From contig NZ_JACPYU010000003.1 of NCBI RefSeq assembly GCF_016195855.1, positions 62,001 through 126,000 of the forward strand: a stretch of DNA of 64,000 nucleotides, written 5' to 3'. Shown here one piece after another: positions 17,789 through 26,374 of the stretch. Positions within the stretch are counted from its first letter, which is position 1; each line of letters begins with the position of its first letter. Source of the DNA: Aquabacterium sp. (lineage in GTDB: Bacteria; Pseudomonadota; Gammaproteobacteria; Burkholderiales; Burkholderiaceae_C). The translations under genes were made by a program, and so were the position numbers. Below the pieces are notes generated by a model. That model did not search any database and had not been told where the DNA came from. It worked only from the letters and a program-made list of their open reading frames with translations.

Positions 17789-18994
17789 ATGGATCATCCC
17801 ATTCTCAACCAGACCGCATTGGCCTACTGCCCGGTCATCGATCGCAACCGCAACGTCATCGCCACGCGCCTGACGGTCTTTCCGCTCAACCCGAGCGCCA
17901 CGCTCGATCCCCGCGCGCTGCTCGACGCGCTCGCCGAAGCCTGGCCCAACGGGGGTTCACAGCTGTGGCTCAATGTGGCCAGCGAAGGCTTGCTGCGCGA
18001 CCTGATCGTGGCGCAACCGGGCACGCACATCGTGGTGGAGGTGCCCGCCTTCATGGCTTCAGCGGCCGAGAACACCGAGCCCATGTGCACCCTGCACGCC
18101 AACGGCAGCACGATGCTGCTCAAGGGGCGGCCCCTGCAGGAGTTGCCACGCGAGGTCCTGGACTGCTTCAAGTACGCCATCGTCGACTTCGAGGAAGACC
18201 GCCGCATTGACCAGACCACGGGCGGCGCCGGCGTGGCACCTGAGGGCATCCCTCGCCACATCGGCCATGTTCAGGCCGGCGTCAGCAATGTCCCGGACAT
18301 GGAAACCAGCTTCAGGCGTGGCGCAGCCGCCGTGCTGGGCTGGCCCATCGACGACGTCATCAAAGTGGGCAACAAGCCGGCCGACCAGCCTTCGCTGCAG
18401 GTCATCGTGATGCTGATCGACCAGGTCCACAAGCAGGACGACATCGAGGTGCTGGAGACCACGCTCAAGCGCGATCCACCCCTGGCCTACAAGCTGATGC
18501 GCTACATCAACTCGCCGGCCTTCGGGCTGTCGGTCGAGATCAGCTCGTTCAGGCACGCCATCATGATCCTGGGCTACCAACGCCTCAAGCGCTGGCTCGC
18601 CCTGCTGCTGGCCACCGCCAGCAAGGACCCCAACATGAAGCCGGTCATGTACGCCGCCGTGCGCCGTGGCCTGCTGATGGAAGAGCTCGCCCGCATCAGC
18701 GGTGACGACGAGATGCGCAACGAGCTGTTCATCTGTGGCGTGTTCTCGCTGCTGGACCGCATGTTCCAGCAACCCTTCAGCGACCTGCTCAAGACCATCC
18801 CCGTGCCCGAGCGCGTCTACCAGGCACTGGCAGACAACACCGGCCCCTACGAGCCCTATTTCCGCCTGGTGCAAGCCATCGAGGGCAGCAGCGTCTACGA
18901 CATCAAGGAGGCCGCCGAGGCCCTGATGATCGGCTTTGGCGACATCAACCAGGCCATCATCAAGGCCATGGCCGCCGCCACGCAGCTGGAGTGA
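17789..18994 (+). CDS. HDOD domain protein with degenerate EAL-like N-terminus
   Basis: A 401-residue cytosolic protein. Residues ~1-170 look like a decayed EAL domain (LAYCPVIDRNRNVIATRLTVF resembles the 'RQPIfdr...' opening, yet no Glu-x-Leu catalytic motif or metal-binding residues remain). Residues ~190-400 form an HDOD domain (LIDQVHKQDDIEVLETTLKRDPPLAYKLMRYINSPAFGL, SSFRHAIMILGYQRLKRWLALLL). The arrangement matches the YuxH-like EAL/HDOD signalling proteins. Loss of the EAL residues implies no c-di-GMP hydrolysis, at most binding or protein contacts. It starts 27 bases after flgL and is probably co-transcribed with the flagellar operon, suggesting a role in motility control. Confidence 0.8.
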   Translation: MDHPILNQTALAYCPVIDRNRNVIATRLTVFPLNPSATLDPRALLDALAEAWPNGGSQLWLNVASEGLLRDLIVAQPGTHIVVEVPAFMASAAENTEPMCTLHANGSTMLLKGRPLQELPREVLDCFKYAIVDFEEDRRIDQTTGGAGVAPEGIPRHIGHVQAGVSNVPDMETSFRRGAAAVLGWPIDDVIKVGNKPADQPSLQVIVMLIDQVHKQDDIEVLETTLKRDPPLAYKLMRYINSPAFGLSVEISSFRHAIMILGYQRLKRWLALLLATASKDPNMKPVMYAAVRRGLLMEELARISGDDEMRNELFICGVFSLLDRMFQQPFSDLLKTIPVPERVYQALADNTGPYEPYFRLVQAIEGSSVYDIKEAAEALMIGFGDINQAIIKAMAAATQLE

Positions 18995-19100
18995 CACCGG
19001 GGGGGATTGCGCAGTGTGAATTCATGCACGCTGCCCACCCCCTCAGTCACGGGTTAACCCTTGGTGTTTTCAAGTGAAGCCAGTATCCTCTGGCTCCACT

Positions 19101-19430
19101 ATGAATGCATTCGCCCCCCTCATCGGTGTCATGGTCCTGTCCTTTGTGCTGGTCACGAACTTCTTCGTGGCTGCATGGCGCTTGGGGGTCCTGCGCGCTT
19201 TCGGTCGCCGTCACAACCTGAACTGGCGCACGCTCACCGCCAGCTCGCTGGCCGCCTGCCTGCCCTTCGCGGGCGTCATCCTGGCCCTGACGCTGATCCC
19301 CTCCGACAACGGCGTGGACATCTCGCTGTCCGCAGCCCAGTTGGCCGTTCAGCTGGCGGGTGGCGGCCTGGTCATGCACCTGATCAATGACCAGCTCGTG
19401 GTCTGGGGCCGCGCGCAAACACAACTGTGA
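19101..19430 (+). CDS. Small hypothetical membrane protein
   Basis: 108 residues with three hydrophobic stretches: LIGVMVLSFVLVTNFFVAAW near the start, SLAACLPFAGVILALTLI in the middle and a weaker LAVQLAGGGLVMHLI near the end. The basic segment FGRRHNLNWR lies between the first two. I do not recognise a family. The ATG at 19101 was preferred to an upstream GTG (19074) because it begins the hydrophobic N-terminus directly. It lies between the HDOD gene and the kinase gene without close coupling to either. Confidence 0.55.
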   Translation: MNAFAPLIGVMVLSFVLVTNFFVAAWRLGVLRAFGRRHNLNWRTLTASSLAACLPFAGVILALTLIPSDNGVDISLSAAQLAVQLAGGGLVMHLINDQLVVWGRAQTQL

Positions 19431-19479
19431 ACCTGAGGGGCCATGAGAGGCGAAGGCCCCAAGGTCAGTAAGATGGCGC

Positions 19480-20508
19480 ATGCACGCCGACACCCCCTAC
19501 GCCGACCTCACCCCTGACCTCGTTCTCGATGCCCTGGAGGCCCTGGGCCAGCGCGTGGACGGCCGGTTGCTGCAGCTGAACTCCTACGAAAACCGTGTGT
19601 TCCAGATCGGCCTGGACAGCGGCCATTTCGTGGTCGCCAAGTTCTACCGCCCAGGCCGCTGGAGCGACGCACAGATCCTGGAAGAACACGCCTTCGCCCA
19701 CGAACTGGTGGCCGCCGAAGTGCCCGCCGTGCCACCCATGGCCCTGCATGCGGAGCTGGAGGGTGCCAGCGTGCAAGGCGATCCCCCGACGCTGGGCTTT
19801 TTCAAAGGCCACCGCGTGGCCGTGAGCCACCGGCGTGGCGGGCGCTCGCCCGAGCTCGAAGACCTGGGCGTGCTGACCTGGCTGGGCCGCTTCCTGGCCC
19901 GCCTGCACCAGGTGGGCGCCCAGCGCCCCTTCACCCACCGCCCCACCATGGGCGTGGATCAAACCGGCCGGCAGGCGCGCCAATGGCTGGCCGACAGCGA
20001 CAGCCTGCCCATTGAGCAGCGCACCCTGTGGCTGGCCGTGGCCGACCAGGCGCTCGACCTGTGCCAGCAGGCTTTTGACCGCATCGATGGCCTGCGCCTG
20101 CGCCGCCTGCATGGCGACTGCCACCCCGGCAACATCCTGTGGACACCGGATGGCCCGCATTTCGTCGACCTGGACGACGCCTGCATGGGCCCGGCCGTGC
20201 AGGACTTCTGGATGCTGCTCAGCGGCGACCCGCGCGACCGCCAGGTCCAGCTCAATGCCTTGCTGGAGGGCTACGAATCGTTCACCGAATTCGACTGGCG
20301 CGAACTCAAGCTGGTAGAGCCCCTGCGCACTCTGCGCATCATCCACCACAGCGCCTGGCTGGCCCGCCGCTGGCACGACCCGGCCTTCCCGGCCGCCTTC
20401 CCCTGGTTTGGCTCGGCCATGTACTGGCAGCAGCAGATTGACCTGTTGCGCCAGCAGATCGATGTCATGCAGACGCCGGACGACCAGCCCGCCTGGATGG
20501 TTGATTGA
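19480..20508 (+). CDS. srkA: Stress response Ser/Thr kinase, SrkA/YihE (RdoA) family
   Basis: 342 residues, typical for SrkA. It is an aminoglycoside-phosphotransferase-like protein kinase that counters stress-induced death in E. coli. The start (YADLTPDLVLDALEALGQRVDGRLLQLNSYENRVFQIG) and EHAFAHELVAAEVPAVPP match the family. The catalytic loop is RLHGDCHPGNILW (Asp and Asn of the HxDxxxxN motif) and the DFG-equivalent is FVDLDDACMGPAVQDFWMLLSG. The C-terminal FPWFGSAMYWQQQIDLLRQQ is also conserved. It appears monocistronic. Confidence 0.92.
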   Translation: MHADTPYADLTPDLVLDALEALGQRVDGRLLQLNSYENRVFQIGLDSGHFVVAKFYRPGRWSDAQILEEHAFAHELVAAEVPAVPPMALHAELEGASVQGDPPTLGFFKGHRVAVSHRRGGRSPELEDLGVLTWLGRFLARLHQVGAQRPFTHRPTMGVDQTGRQARQWLADSDSLPIEQRTLWLAVADQALDLCQQAFDRIDGLRLRRLHGDCHPGNILWTPDGPHFVDLDDACMGPAVQDFWMLLSGDPRDRQVQLNALLEGYESFTEFDWRELKLVEPLRTLRIIHHSAWLARRWHDPAFPAAFPWFGSAMYWQQQIDLLRQQIDVMQTPDDQPAWMVD

Positions 20509-20660
20509 GACAGGCCGGTGTGACCGAAAAAACCATGCAAAAGTACCCGGGTTCGGGCTGTTGAACGGCGTGCGTTTGTCTCGTTTGCCCTCGCCCTCGT
20601 GCGCCATGGGCACCGTGGCCATAGTAAGGTCAAGGCATTCATCCCACCGGAGCACCCCGC

Positions 20661-21119
20661 ATGGCCCTCGCCAAAGATCTCGATTCGTCTCACTCAGGCA
20701 TCAGCGACTGGCTGCTTGAACTGGCGATCGGCATCATCGTGCTGGCCCTGGGCATTGGCGTGTGGGCTTACACACAACTGAGCGACCAAACCGTCGAGCA
20801 GGCCAAACCCACCCCCGTCTGGCTGACGGTGCCCAAGGTCATGGCTCAGACGGCTGACGGGCGGATGTTCAACGTCAAGCTCAACCTGCGACTTGGCAAG
20901 CAAAAGGATGTCAGCGTGATGGAGCCCCACATCCCGGCTTTCAAGACCCTGGTCCAGGAAGCCAGCACCCAGATGTCACGGGATGACATGAAGGATGCCG
21001 ATGGGCTCGTTCGCTTTGGCAAAACCGTCAAGACCTCGCTCAACGGTTACCTCCAGGCGCAAGACGTTCAAGCGCGTGTGAAGGACGTGGCCTTGGACGA
21101 AATCATGCTCCTGCCCTGA
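20661..21119 (+). CDS. Putative FliL-like single-pass membrane protein
   Basis: 152 residues: a short cytoplasmic start, one membrane helix (WLLELAIGIIVLALGIGVWAY, about residues 14-34), then a periplasmic domain. The pattern VKLNLRLGKQ ... VMEPHIPAFKTLVQEASTQMS ... SLNGYL ... VKDVALDEIMLLP resembles the FliL fold, which stabilises stators at the flagellar motor. I infer FliL-likeness from topology and these spaced residues only. No clear ribosome site decides the start. It overlaps the convergent protease gene by 17 bases at its 3' end. It could be a non-flagellar FliL paralogue. Confidence 0.5.
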   Translation: MALAKDLDSSHSGISDWLLELAIGIIVLALGIGVWAYTQLSDQTVEQAKPTPVWLTVPKVMAQTADGRMFNVKLNLRLGKQKDVSVMEPHIPAFKTLVQEASTQMSRDDMKDADGLVRFGKTVKTSLNGYLQAQDVQARVKDVALDEIMLLP

Positions 21120-23121
21120 ACTGCCGCCTCGCGCGCGGCAGGGACAACACCAGTGTCGCCAGGGCCAGCGCAGCCAGGCTGCCGCCATCGACGCTGCCAC
21201 CACCGCCGCCACCGCCGGACGAGGCGCTGGTGTTGGTAACAGGCGCGCTGGCAGCCACATACACCCACTGGTCAATGTAGGCCGAGCGACCCATGTCGTC
21301 CTGCACCTGAAGCCGCACCTTGAACGCACCGGAGCCAGTCGGGGTCAGTTGGGTCTCGGCACTGCTGCTCGACCAACCTGTTGCGTTGACGATCCCGCCG
21401 TCACTGAGCAGTTGCCACGTATAGCTGGCGATACTGGCCCCCACTGGGCTGACCATGGATTGCGCCGCACTGAGATAGACCGGCTGATTGGGCAACGGCG
21501 TGGCCTGAGTCGAGGGATTCACCGTGATCACCGCCACGGGGTCGGTCAAAGCAGCCTGGACGGCGGCATCCACATCGAGCATGCCGGCGCCGCAGGTCTG
21601 GGTCGTGCAATAACACACCAGTTGCTCGGCTGCACTGGGGGCCACGCAACTGCCGCTTGTCAGTGCATCTCCCGAGGTGGGAAAGGCACGCGCATGGCGT
21701 CGCAAGAGGGATGACACGGCCGCCGGAGTCAGGCTGGGTCGCGCCTCCAGCAGCAAGGCTGCCGCACCACTGACCTGGGGTGCGGCAAAGCTGGTGCCAT
21801 TGGCCCAGAGATTCACCTGATCGGTGTAGATGGAGCCGCCGTTCGCGTTGGTGACAGGGGTGGTCGTACCGCTGTTGGTGGTGGTCAGCATCGTGTAGAG
21901 GCACGGCCCGGTGTCGCCATTGGCACAGTTGCCCGCCGGCGCACTCAGGCTCACCTCGGGCCCCAGAGACGAATACCCCACTTTGGTACCCGCATGCCGC
22001 AGCCCCCCAACTGCGATGACCCCTGGGCAGTTGGCCGGCGTGGACACCGCCAGGCCGTTGTCATTGCCCGCAGAGGCCACGATCACCACATTGCGTGCCG
22101 TGATCTCGGCAATGGCATCCTTGTAGGCCTGCGAACAGGTATCAGCACCGCCCAGGCTCATGTTGATGACGCGGGCTGGGTCAGGAGGGGCCGCGATCCT
22201 GTCGGGGCCCGTACCCACGTCCTCACCCGCAGCCCAGCGCATGCCCGCGATGATGTCCGAGTCCCAGCCGCCGCATTTGCCCAAAGCCCGCACAGGCAGG
22301 ATCATGGCGGCTGGGGCCACCGAAGCACCACCAATCCCGTTATTGGTCTCGGCCCCGATGATGCCGGCCACCTTGGTGCCGTGCCATGCACTGGTGGCCT
22401 CCAGCTTGCAATCCACGGGAGCATGCAACTCGGCGCTGATGGCGTCGATGTCGCTCTGCACGACCCAATCGCCCAGATCGGATGAATCGGCACTGCGACC
22501 ACCTTGCACACCCGACACGGACGCGTAAGTGATCATGTTGTAGCCGGCGTGCAGCTTGTTGACCAGGTCCGGGTGATCCTTGCGCACCCCGGAATCGATC
22601 TCCGCCACCGTGATGCCGTTGCCGGTAACCGAGGCCCACGCCGGCTGCGCATTGATGGCCGACACGATGGTGGCGTCAGGCGCGCGCAAAAACCATTGGC
22701 CCACCGCCACATTGGGGTTGGCCACGTCCGAGAACAGCGGGTCATTGGGGTAGACGCTGTGGAGTTGGCGCAAGCGATCCGGCACGGCGTAGAGCACATC
22801 GCTGTCCTTGGCCAGCACGGCGGCCAATGCATCCGAGCTCATGCCTTGCGCCATGGCCACATGCACATGCGGGCCCACTTCCCGCCCGTCCTGCACGATC
22901 AATCCCCGGCGTTGCCCCAGCCGCTGCATGACCTGCGCCTGCGCCGAGGTGCCCGTGGACTGCACCTGCACCACGCTGCTTCTGAGCACGCTGGCATTCG
23001 GTTTGAGCCGGACGATGACCCGCCCATAAGAAGTATCCGCCGCATGTGCCGGCGAGGCCGCGCTCATCAGGGCCACCACACCCAGGTGAACCCAGCGCCA
23101 AGCCTTATCTGTGAAACCCAT
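21103..23121 (-). CDS. Secreted S8 (subtilisin-family) serine protease with GlyGly-CTERM-like tail
   Basis: About 672 residues. The Sec signal ends at SAASPAHA. A propeptide-like region follows. The S8 catalytic residues are visible in order: Asp in VAEIDSGVRKDHPDL, His in WHGTKVAGIIGAE and Ser in NGTSFAAPQVSGAAALL, with the oxyanion Asn in VASAGNDNG. After the catalytic domain comes a beta-rich region (NPSTQATPLPNQPVYLSAAQSM) and then a run of Gly, a hydrophobic helix (LAALALATLVLSL) and a basic end (RARRQFRAGA). That tail fits GlyGly-CTERM proteins processed by rhombosortase in type II secreting bacteria. The ATG at 23121 has AAAGG 8 bases upstream; starts at 23145 or 23163 are also possible. 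Confidence 0.9.
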   Translation of the reverse strand: MGFTDKAWRWVHLGVVALMSAASPAHAADTSYGRVIVRLKPNASVLRSSVVQVQSTGTSAQAQVMQRLGQRRGLIVQDGREVGPHVHVAMAQGMSSDALAAVLAKDSDVLYAVPDRLRQLHSVYPNDPLFSDVANPNVAVGQWFLRAPDATIVSAINAQPAWASVTGNGITVAEIDSGVRKDHPDLVNKLHAGYNMITYASVSGVQGGRSADSSDLGDWVVQSDIDAISAELHAPVDCKLEATSAWHGTKVAGIIGAETNNGIGGASVAPAAMILPVRALGKCGGWDSDIIAGMRWAAGEDVGTGPDRIAAPPDPARVINMSLGGADTCSQAYKDAIAEITARNVVIVASAGNDNGLAVSTPANCPGVIAVGGLRHAGTKVGYSSLGPEVSLSAPAGNCANGDTGPCLYTMLTTTNSGTTTPVTNANGGSIYTDQVNLWANGTSFAAPQVSGAAALLLEARPSLTPAAVSSLLRRHARAFPTSGDALTSGSCVAPSAAEQLVCYCTTQTCGAGMLDVDAAVQAALTDPVAVITVNPSTQATPLPNQPVYLSAAQSMVSPVGASIASYTWQLLSDGGIVNATGWSSSSAETQLTPTGSGAFKVRLQVQDDMGRSAYIDQWVYVAASAPVTNTSASSGGGGGGGSVDGGSLAALALATLVLSLPRARRQFRAGA

Positions 23122-23413
23122 CGCTACTGCCTTTCGGGCGCGCATCAGGTGCACACCCCTCACGTCTTTCCGGACAAGCCGTGAACACCGTCATCAAATT
23201 GCCTCATTTCGCAGCACCCTAGTGCCCACGCCAGGGAGAACCCGTGTTCCTCAAAGCTTGCCAACAAGGTTATCCACAGGATACGGGGATAAGTCCCCTG
23301 ATGGATGCGCCATTTCGACGACAAAGGGCGCGCGCGGCAAGGGTACTGCGCAAAATTCACGGGCGGCGGCGCTACAGTGGCCCATTCAACGCTTTACCAA
23401 CAGGAGGCTACAT
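23122..23413. other. Divergent intergenic region with a DnaA-box match
   Basis: About 290 bases between the protease and sodC starts. I see no gene. TTATCCACA at 23270-23278 is a perfect DnaA-box consensus, and an inverted TTATCCCCG lies at 23284-23292. Two boxes alone do not make an origin. An AGGAGG ribosome site for sodC is at 23402-23407. Confidence 0.4.
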
Positions 23414-24028
23414 ATGAAACACACTCAATGGCTCTCGACCTCGTTGCTGATGGTCGCCCTGGCCGGCTGCGCTACCCCGTATGGCCATGCTGGCCACGAC
23501 GGTGATGCGGCCCCCAGCATGGGCGGCGGTGAACGCGGCATGATGGGCGGCCAAGGGATGATGGGCCAGGGCATGATGCAAGGCATGGCCATGGCCACCC
23601 TGACCCCCACGCAAGGCAACACGGCCCGTGGCATGGTGGTCTTCCACCAGATGCAGGACCACATGATGGTGCATGCCCACATCACGGGCGTGGCGCCCAA
23701 TTCGGAACATGGCTTCCACCTGCACGACGTGGGCAACTGCGCCAGCGCAGACGGCACCAGCGCCGGCGGCCACTTCAACCCAGGCAAGACCGCGCACGGC
23801 CCGCAGGATGCCGAGCACCACGCCGGCGACATGCCCAGCCTGAAGGCCGATGCAGATGGCGTCATCAACCAGAAGTTCATGCTGCACGGCGTGACGATCA
23901 AGGGCGAGGCCAACAGCATTGATGGCCGCAGCGTGATCCTGCATGCCAATGCCGACGACTACAAGACCCAGCCCACCGGCAACTCGGGCGCCCGCATCGC
24001 CTGCGGTGTGATCAGCACGCACCCCTGA
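23414..24028 (+). CDS. sodC: Superoxide dismutase [Cu-Zn] SodC, lipoprotein with Met-rich insert
   Basis: Periplasmic or outer-membrane-attached enzyme converting superoxide to H2O2 and O2. 204 residues. The lipoprotein signal ends in LAGC (Cys at residue 19). A Met/Gly-rich segment follows at about residues 43-60 (MMGGQGMMGQGMMQGMAM), resembling copper-binding Met motifs. The catalytic domain has the Cu ligands in MVHAHITG and HGFHLHDVGNC, the Zn region AGGHFNPGKTAHG, a Cys pair for the disulphide (GNC ... IACG) and ARIACGVI at the end. The ATG at 23414 is preceded by a perfect AGGAGG. The Met-rich insert may help bind copper; that is inference. Confidence 0.95.
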   Translation: MKHTQWLSTSLLMVALAGCATPYGHAGHDGDAAPSMGGGERGMMGGQGMMGQGMMQGMAMATLTPTQGNTARGMVVFHQMQDHMMVHAHITGVAPNSEHGFHLHDVGNCASADGTSAGGHFNPGKTAHGPQDAEHHAGDMPSLKADADGVINQKFMLHGVTIKGEANSIDGRSVILHANADDYKTQPTGNSGARIACGVISTHP

Positions 24029-24050
24029 GCCCGCTGGGCCCAGTCTGCAT

Positions 24051-24740
24051 TCACAGCAGGCTGGATGCCACGTTGATGGTCAGGGCCACCAGGCTGGTGT
24101 TGAACAGGAACGCCAGCACGCAATGCACCAGGCCCACACGTCGCATACCTGAGCTCGTGATCGACACGTCGGCCGTCTGGGCCGACGTGCCGATCACGAC
24201 GGCGAAGTAGAGAAAGTCCAGGTAGTCCGGGTCCGGCGTGCCGGGAAACTGCAGGCCAAGGGCTTGGCCCCGATGCCGTGCCGCGTAAAAATCGTGCGCA
24301 TAGTGCAGCGCGAACATCATCTGCGTGAATGCCCAGGACGACAGGATGGTGCTGCCTGCCAGAGCGATGTGCGCCATGCGGGCCGCCCCCGTGTAGTCTT
24401 TGGCCACAGACAACTCCGCCACGATGGAGCCCAGGCTGGCCAACGCGGCAATCACCACCAGGACCAGAATGGCCATGGCGCCATCGTCCTGCTGGCTAGC
24501 GCGCTGCTGGATCTGCGCCCGGCTGGAGCGCGCCATCATCCACCCTGCCAGCAACAGGTAGGACCAGGCGCCCACGTTCCAGCCGATCAGCCAGCGCGTG
24601 ATCTCACGCGTGGCCCAGTGCGTGGGCAAGGCCATGGCCACAGCAAGCCCCAGGCCGCCCGCGACGAACAAGCGCGGCCGAATGTGAACCTGCCGTAGCA
24701 GTGGCACCTTGTGAAAGATCATGCGCGGGATCATAGCCAC
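24051..24740 (-). CDS. DUF1345 family membrane protein
   Basis: About 229 residues with five hydrophobic segments, including WLIGWNVGAWSYLLLAGWMM, ILVLVVIAALASLGSIVAEL and a C-terminal LAFLFNTSLVALTINVASSLL. The block HYAHDFYAARHRG followed by GTPDPDYLDFLYFAVVIGTSAQTADVSITS is diagnostic of DUF1345; the family's function is unknown. Start candidates at 24740, 24734 and 24722 cannot be resolved. It ends facing sodC and is 12 bases downstream of the MFS gene, so it may be translated from the same transcript. Confidence 0.88.
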   Translation of the reverse strand: MAMIPRMIFHKVPLLRQVHIRPRLFVAGGLGLAVAMALPTHWATREITRWLIGWNVGAWSYLLLAGWMMARSSRAQIQQRASQQDDGAMAILVLVVIAALASLGSIVAELSVAKDYTGAARMAHIALAGSTILSSWAFTQMMFALHYAHDFYAARHRGQALGLQFPGTPDPDYLDFLYFAVVIGTSAQTADVSITSSGMRRVGLVHCVLAFLFNTSLVALTINVASSLL

Positions 24741-24752
24741 AGCTGGCCCGAC

Positions 24753-26312
24753 TCAGGTTTTGTCTGCCTGCAGGTTCATGGGGGGCACGCACTTGATCAG
24801 CACGGCCACCACGGCCATCAGCCCCACCACCACCCACTGCCCATCATGGATGGCGCTGACCAGCCCATGCCGTGCCACGTCCAGCAAGGCCGCGGTGTCC
24901 TGCCCGGCCTGGGTCACCAGGGCCTTCAAGCGCAGCACCTCGGCGGCGTCCACCAGGATCTGCGGGTCGCTCAGCCACTTGAGCCACTGCGTCTGGCCGC
25001 GCTGCGACAGGGACTGCTCGACGGCCTGCACATAGTGGTGCGACACCAGGGTGCCGATCAGGGCCGTGCCCAGCATGCCGCCCATCATGCGCGTGGACTG
25101 CAGCATGGCCGTGGCCACGCCCAGTTGATGCCTCTGCGCACTGGCCTGGGTGAACAAGGTGAGGTTGGGCAGCAGCACCCCGATGCCGAGCCCGCCCGTC
25201 ATCATCGCGGCCACCACCAGGGCATGCGGCGTGGCCGCCGTGACCTGCGTGAGCGCCAGGGCCGCCAGCCAGAACAGGGCTGCGCCCACATACAGCATCC
25301 GGTTGGGGGCAGACAACCTGGTCACGATGCGGCCATTGGTGATGCTGCCCACGGTGATGAAGACGGCAAACGGCGTGATCAACAGGCCGGCCTGGTTGGG
25401 TGAGAGCCCGAATCCGCCCTGGAACATCAAGGGCGCGTAGTACATCACCGCGAACATGCAAAAGCCCATGGACAGCGAGAGCGTGAACAAGGGCACCAGA
25501 TGCCGGTCAGCCAACAGGCTCATGGGCAGCACCGGGTTGGGGCAACGCCGCTCCCACCAGATCAGCGCTGACAGCGACACCACCATCACCAGCCCCAGGC
25601 CGAGCAGCCAGGGCAAGGGCTTGTGCTGCGGCCACCACTCCACCAGCAACTGCATGCTGCCCAGAAACAGCGCAATCAGCAGCGCGCCCTGCCAGTCCAG
25701 GGGCTTGGGCTCGTGCTCGCTATGGCGGATGTGCGGCAGGTAGCGCGACACGAACAACAAGCTCGCCAGGCCCACCGGCAGGTTGACGAAGAAGACCGAG
25801 CGCCAGCCCCAGTGCTCGGTGAGGTAGCCCCCCATGGAGGGGCCCACCGCATTGGCCAGCCCGAAGCTGGTGCTGAACATGATCTGCCAGCGCAAGCGCG
25901 ACTTGGGATCGGGAAACAGATCGGGGATGCAGGCAAAGGTGGTGGCCACCAGCATGCCCCCGCCGATGCCTTGTGCACCGCGTGCCAGCACCAGTTGCAG
26001 CATGTTCTGCGCCCAGCCACACAACATGGACGCCGCCGTGAACAGGACGATGGCCGCCAGCACAAAGGGCTTGCGCCCATGTTCATCACCCAGCTTGCCA
26101 AAGATGGGCACGGTGATGATGGAGGTCAGCAGGTAGGCGGTGCCCACCCAGGCATACAGGTCAAAACCATGCAACTCGGCCACCACCGTGGGCAAGGCCG
26201 TGCCGATCACCGTCTGGTCCAGCGCCACCAGGATCAGGACAAAACACAGGCCCAGCATGGCCAGCACGGTCTGGCGAAAACCAAGCGTCGTCGAATTGGA
26301 GGAGCTCACCAC
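24753..26312 (-). CDS. DHA2-family MFS drug/metabolite exporter (EmrB/QacA-like)
   Basis: 519 residues with about 14 membrane helices, the DHA2 architecture of proton-driven multidrug exporters. Motif D1 is visible in ALDQTVIGTALPTVVAEL, motif A in GKLGDEHGRKPF, motif B in LVLARGAQGIGGGML and motif C in AVGPSMGGYLTEHWGWRSVFFVNLPVG. No EmrA-type membrane-fusion gene is adjacent, so it may work alone. The likely start is one of two tandem GTG codons at 26312/26309, with no strong ribosome site. Substrate unknown. It shares direction with the hybrid kinase gene upstream (62-base gap). Confidence 0.92.
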   Translation of the reverse strand: MVSSSNSTTLGFRQTVLAMLGLCFVLILVALDQTVIGTALPTVVAELHGFDLYAWVGTAYLLTSIITVPIFGKLGDEHGRKPFVLAAIVLFTAASMLCGWAQNMLQLVLARGAQGIGGGMLVATTFACIPDLFPDPKSRLRWQIMFSTSFGLANAVGPSMGGYLTEHWGWRSVFFVNLPVGLASLLFVSRYLPHIRHSEHEPKPLDWQGALLIALFLGSMQLLVEWWPQHKPLPWLLGLGLVMVVSLSALIWWERRCPNPVLPMSLLADRHLVPLFTLSLSMGFCMFAVMYYAPLMFQGGFGLSPNQAGLLITPFAVFITVGSITNGRIVTRLSAPNRMLYVGAALFWLAALALTQVTAATPHALVVAAMMTGGLGIGVLLPNLTLFTQASAQRHQLGVATAMLQSTRMMGGMLGTALIGTLVSHHYVQAVEQSLSQRGQTQWLKWLSDPQILVDAAEVLRLKALVTQAGQDTAALLDVARHGLVSAIHDGQWVVVGLMAVVAVLIKCVPPMNLQADKT

Positions 26313-26374
26313 GTGAAGACGGACTGATCAGGAAACAGGGAGCTTACATCGGTGGCGTGTGCGGGCCAGCAGCG

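Noticed and set aside
23164..23413. Replication origin
   Set aside because: One perfect and one weak DnaA box, no AT-rich unwinding region and no dnaA/dnaN/gidA neighbours.
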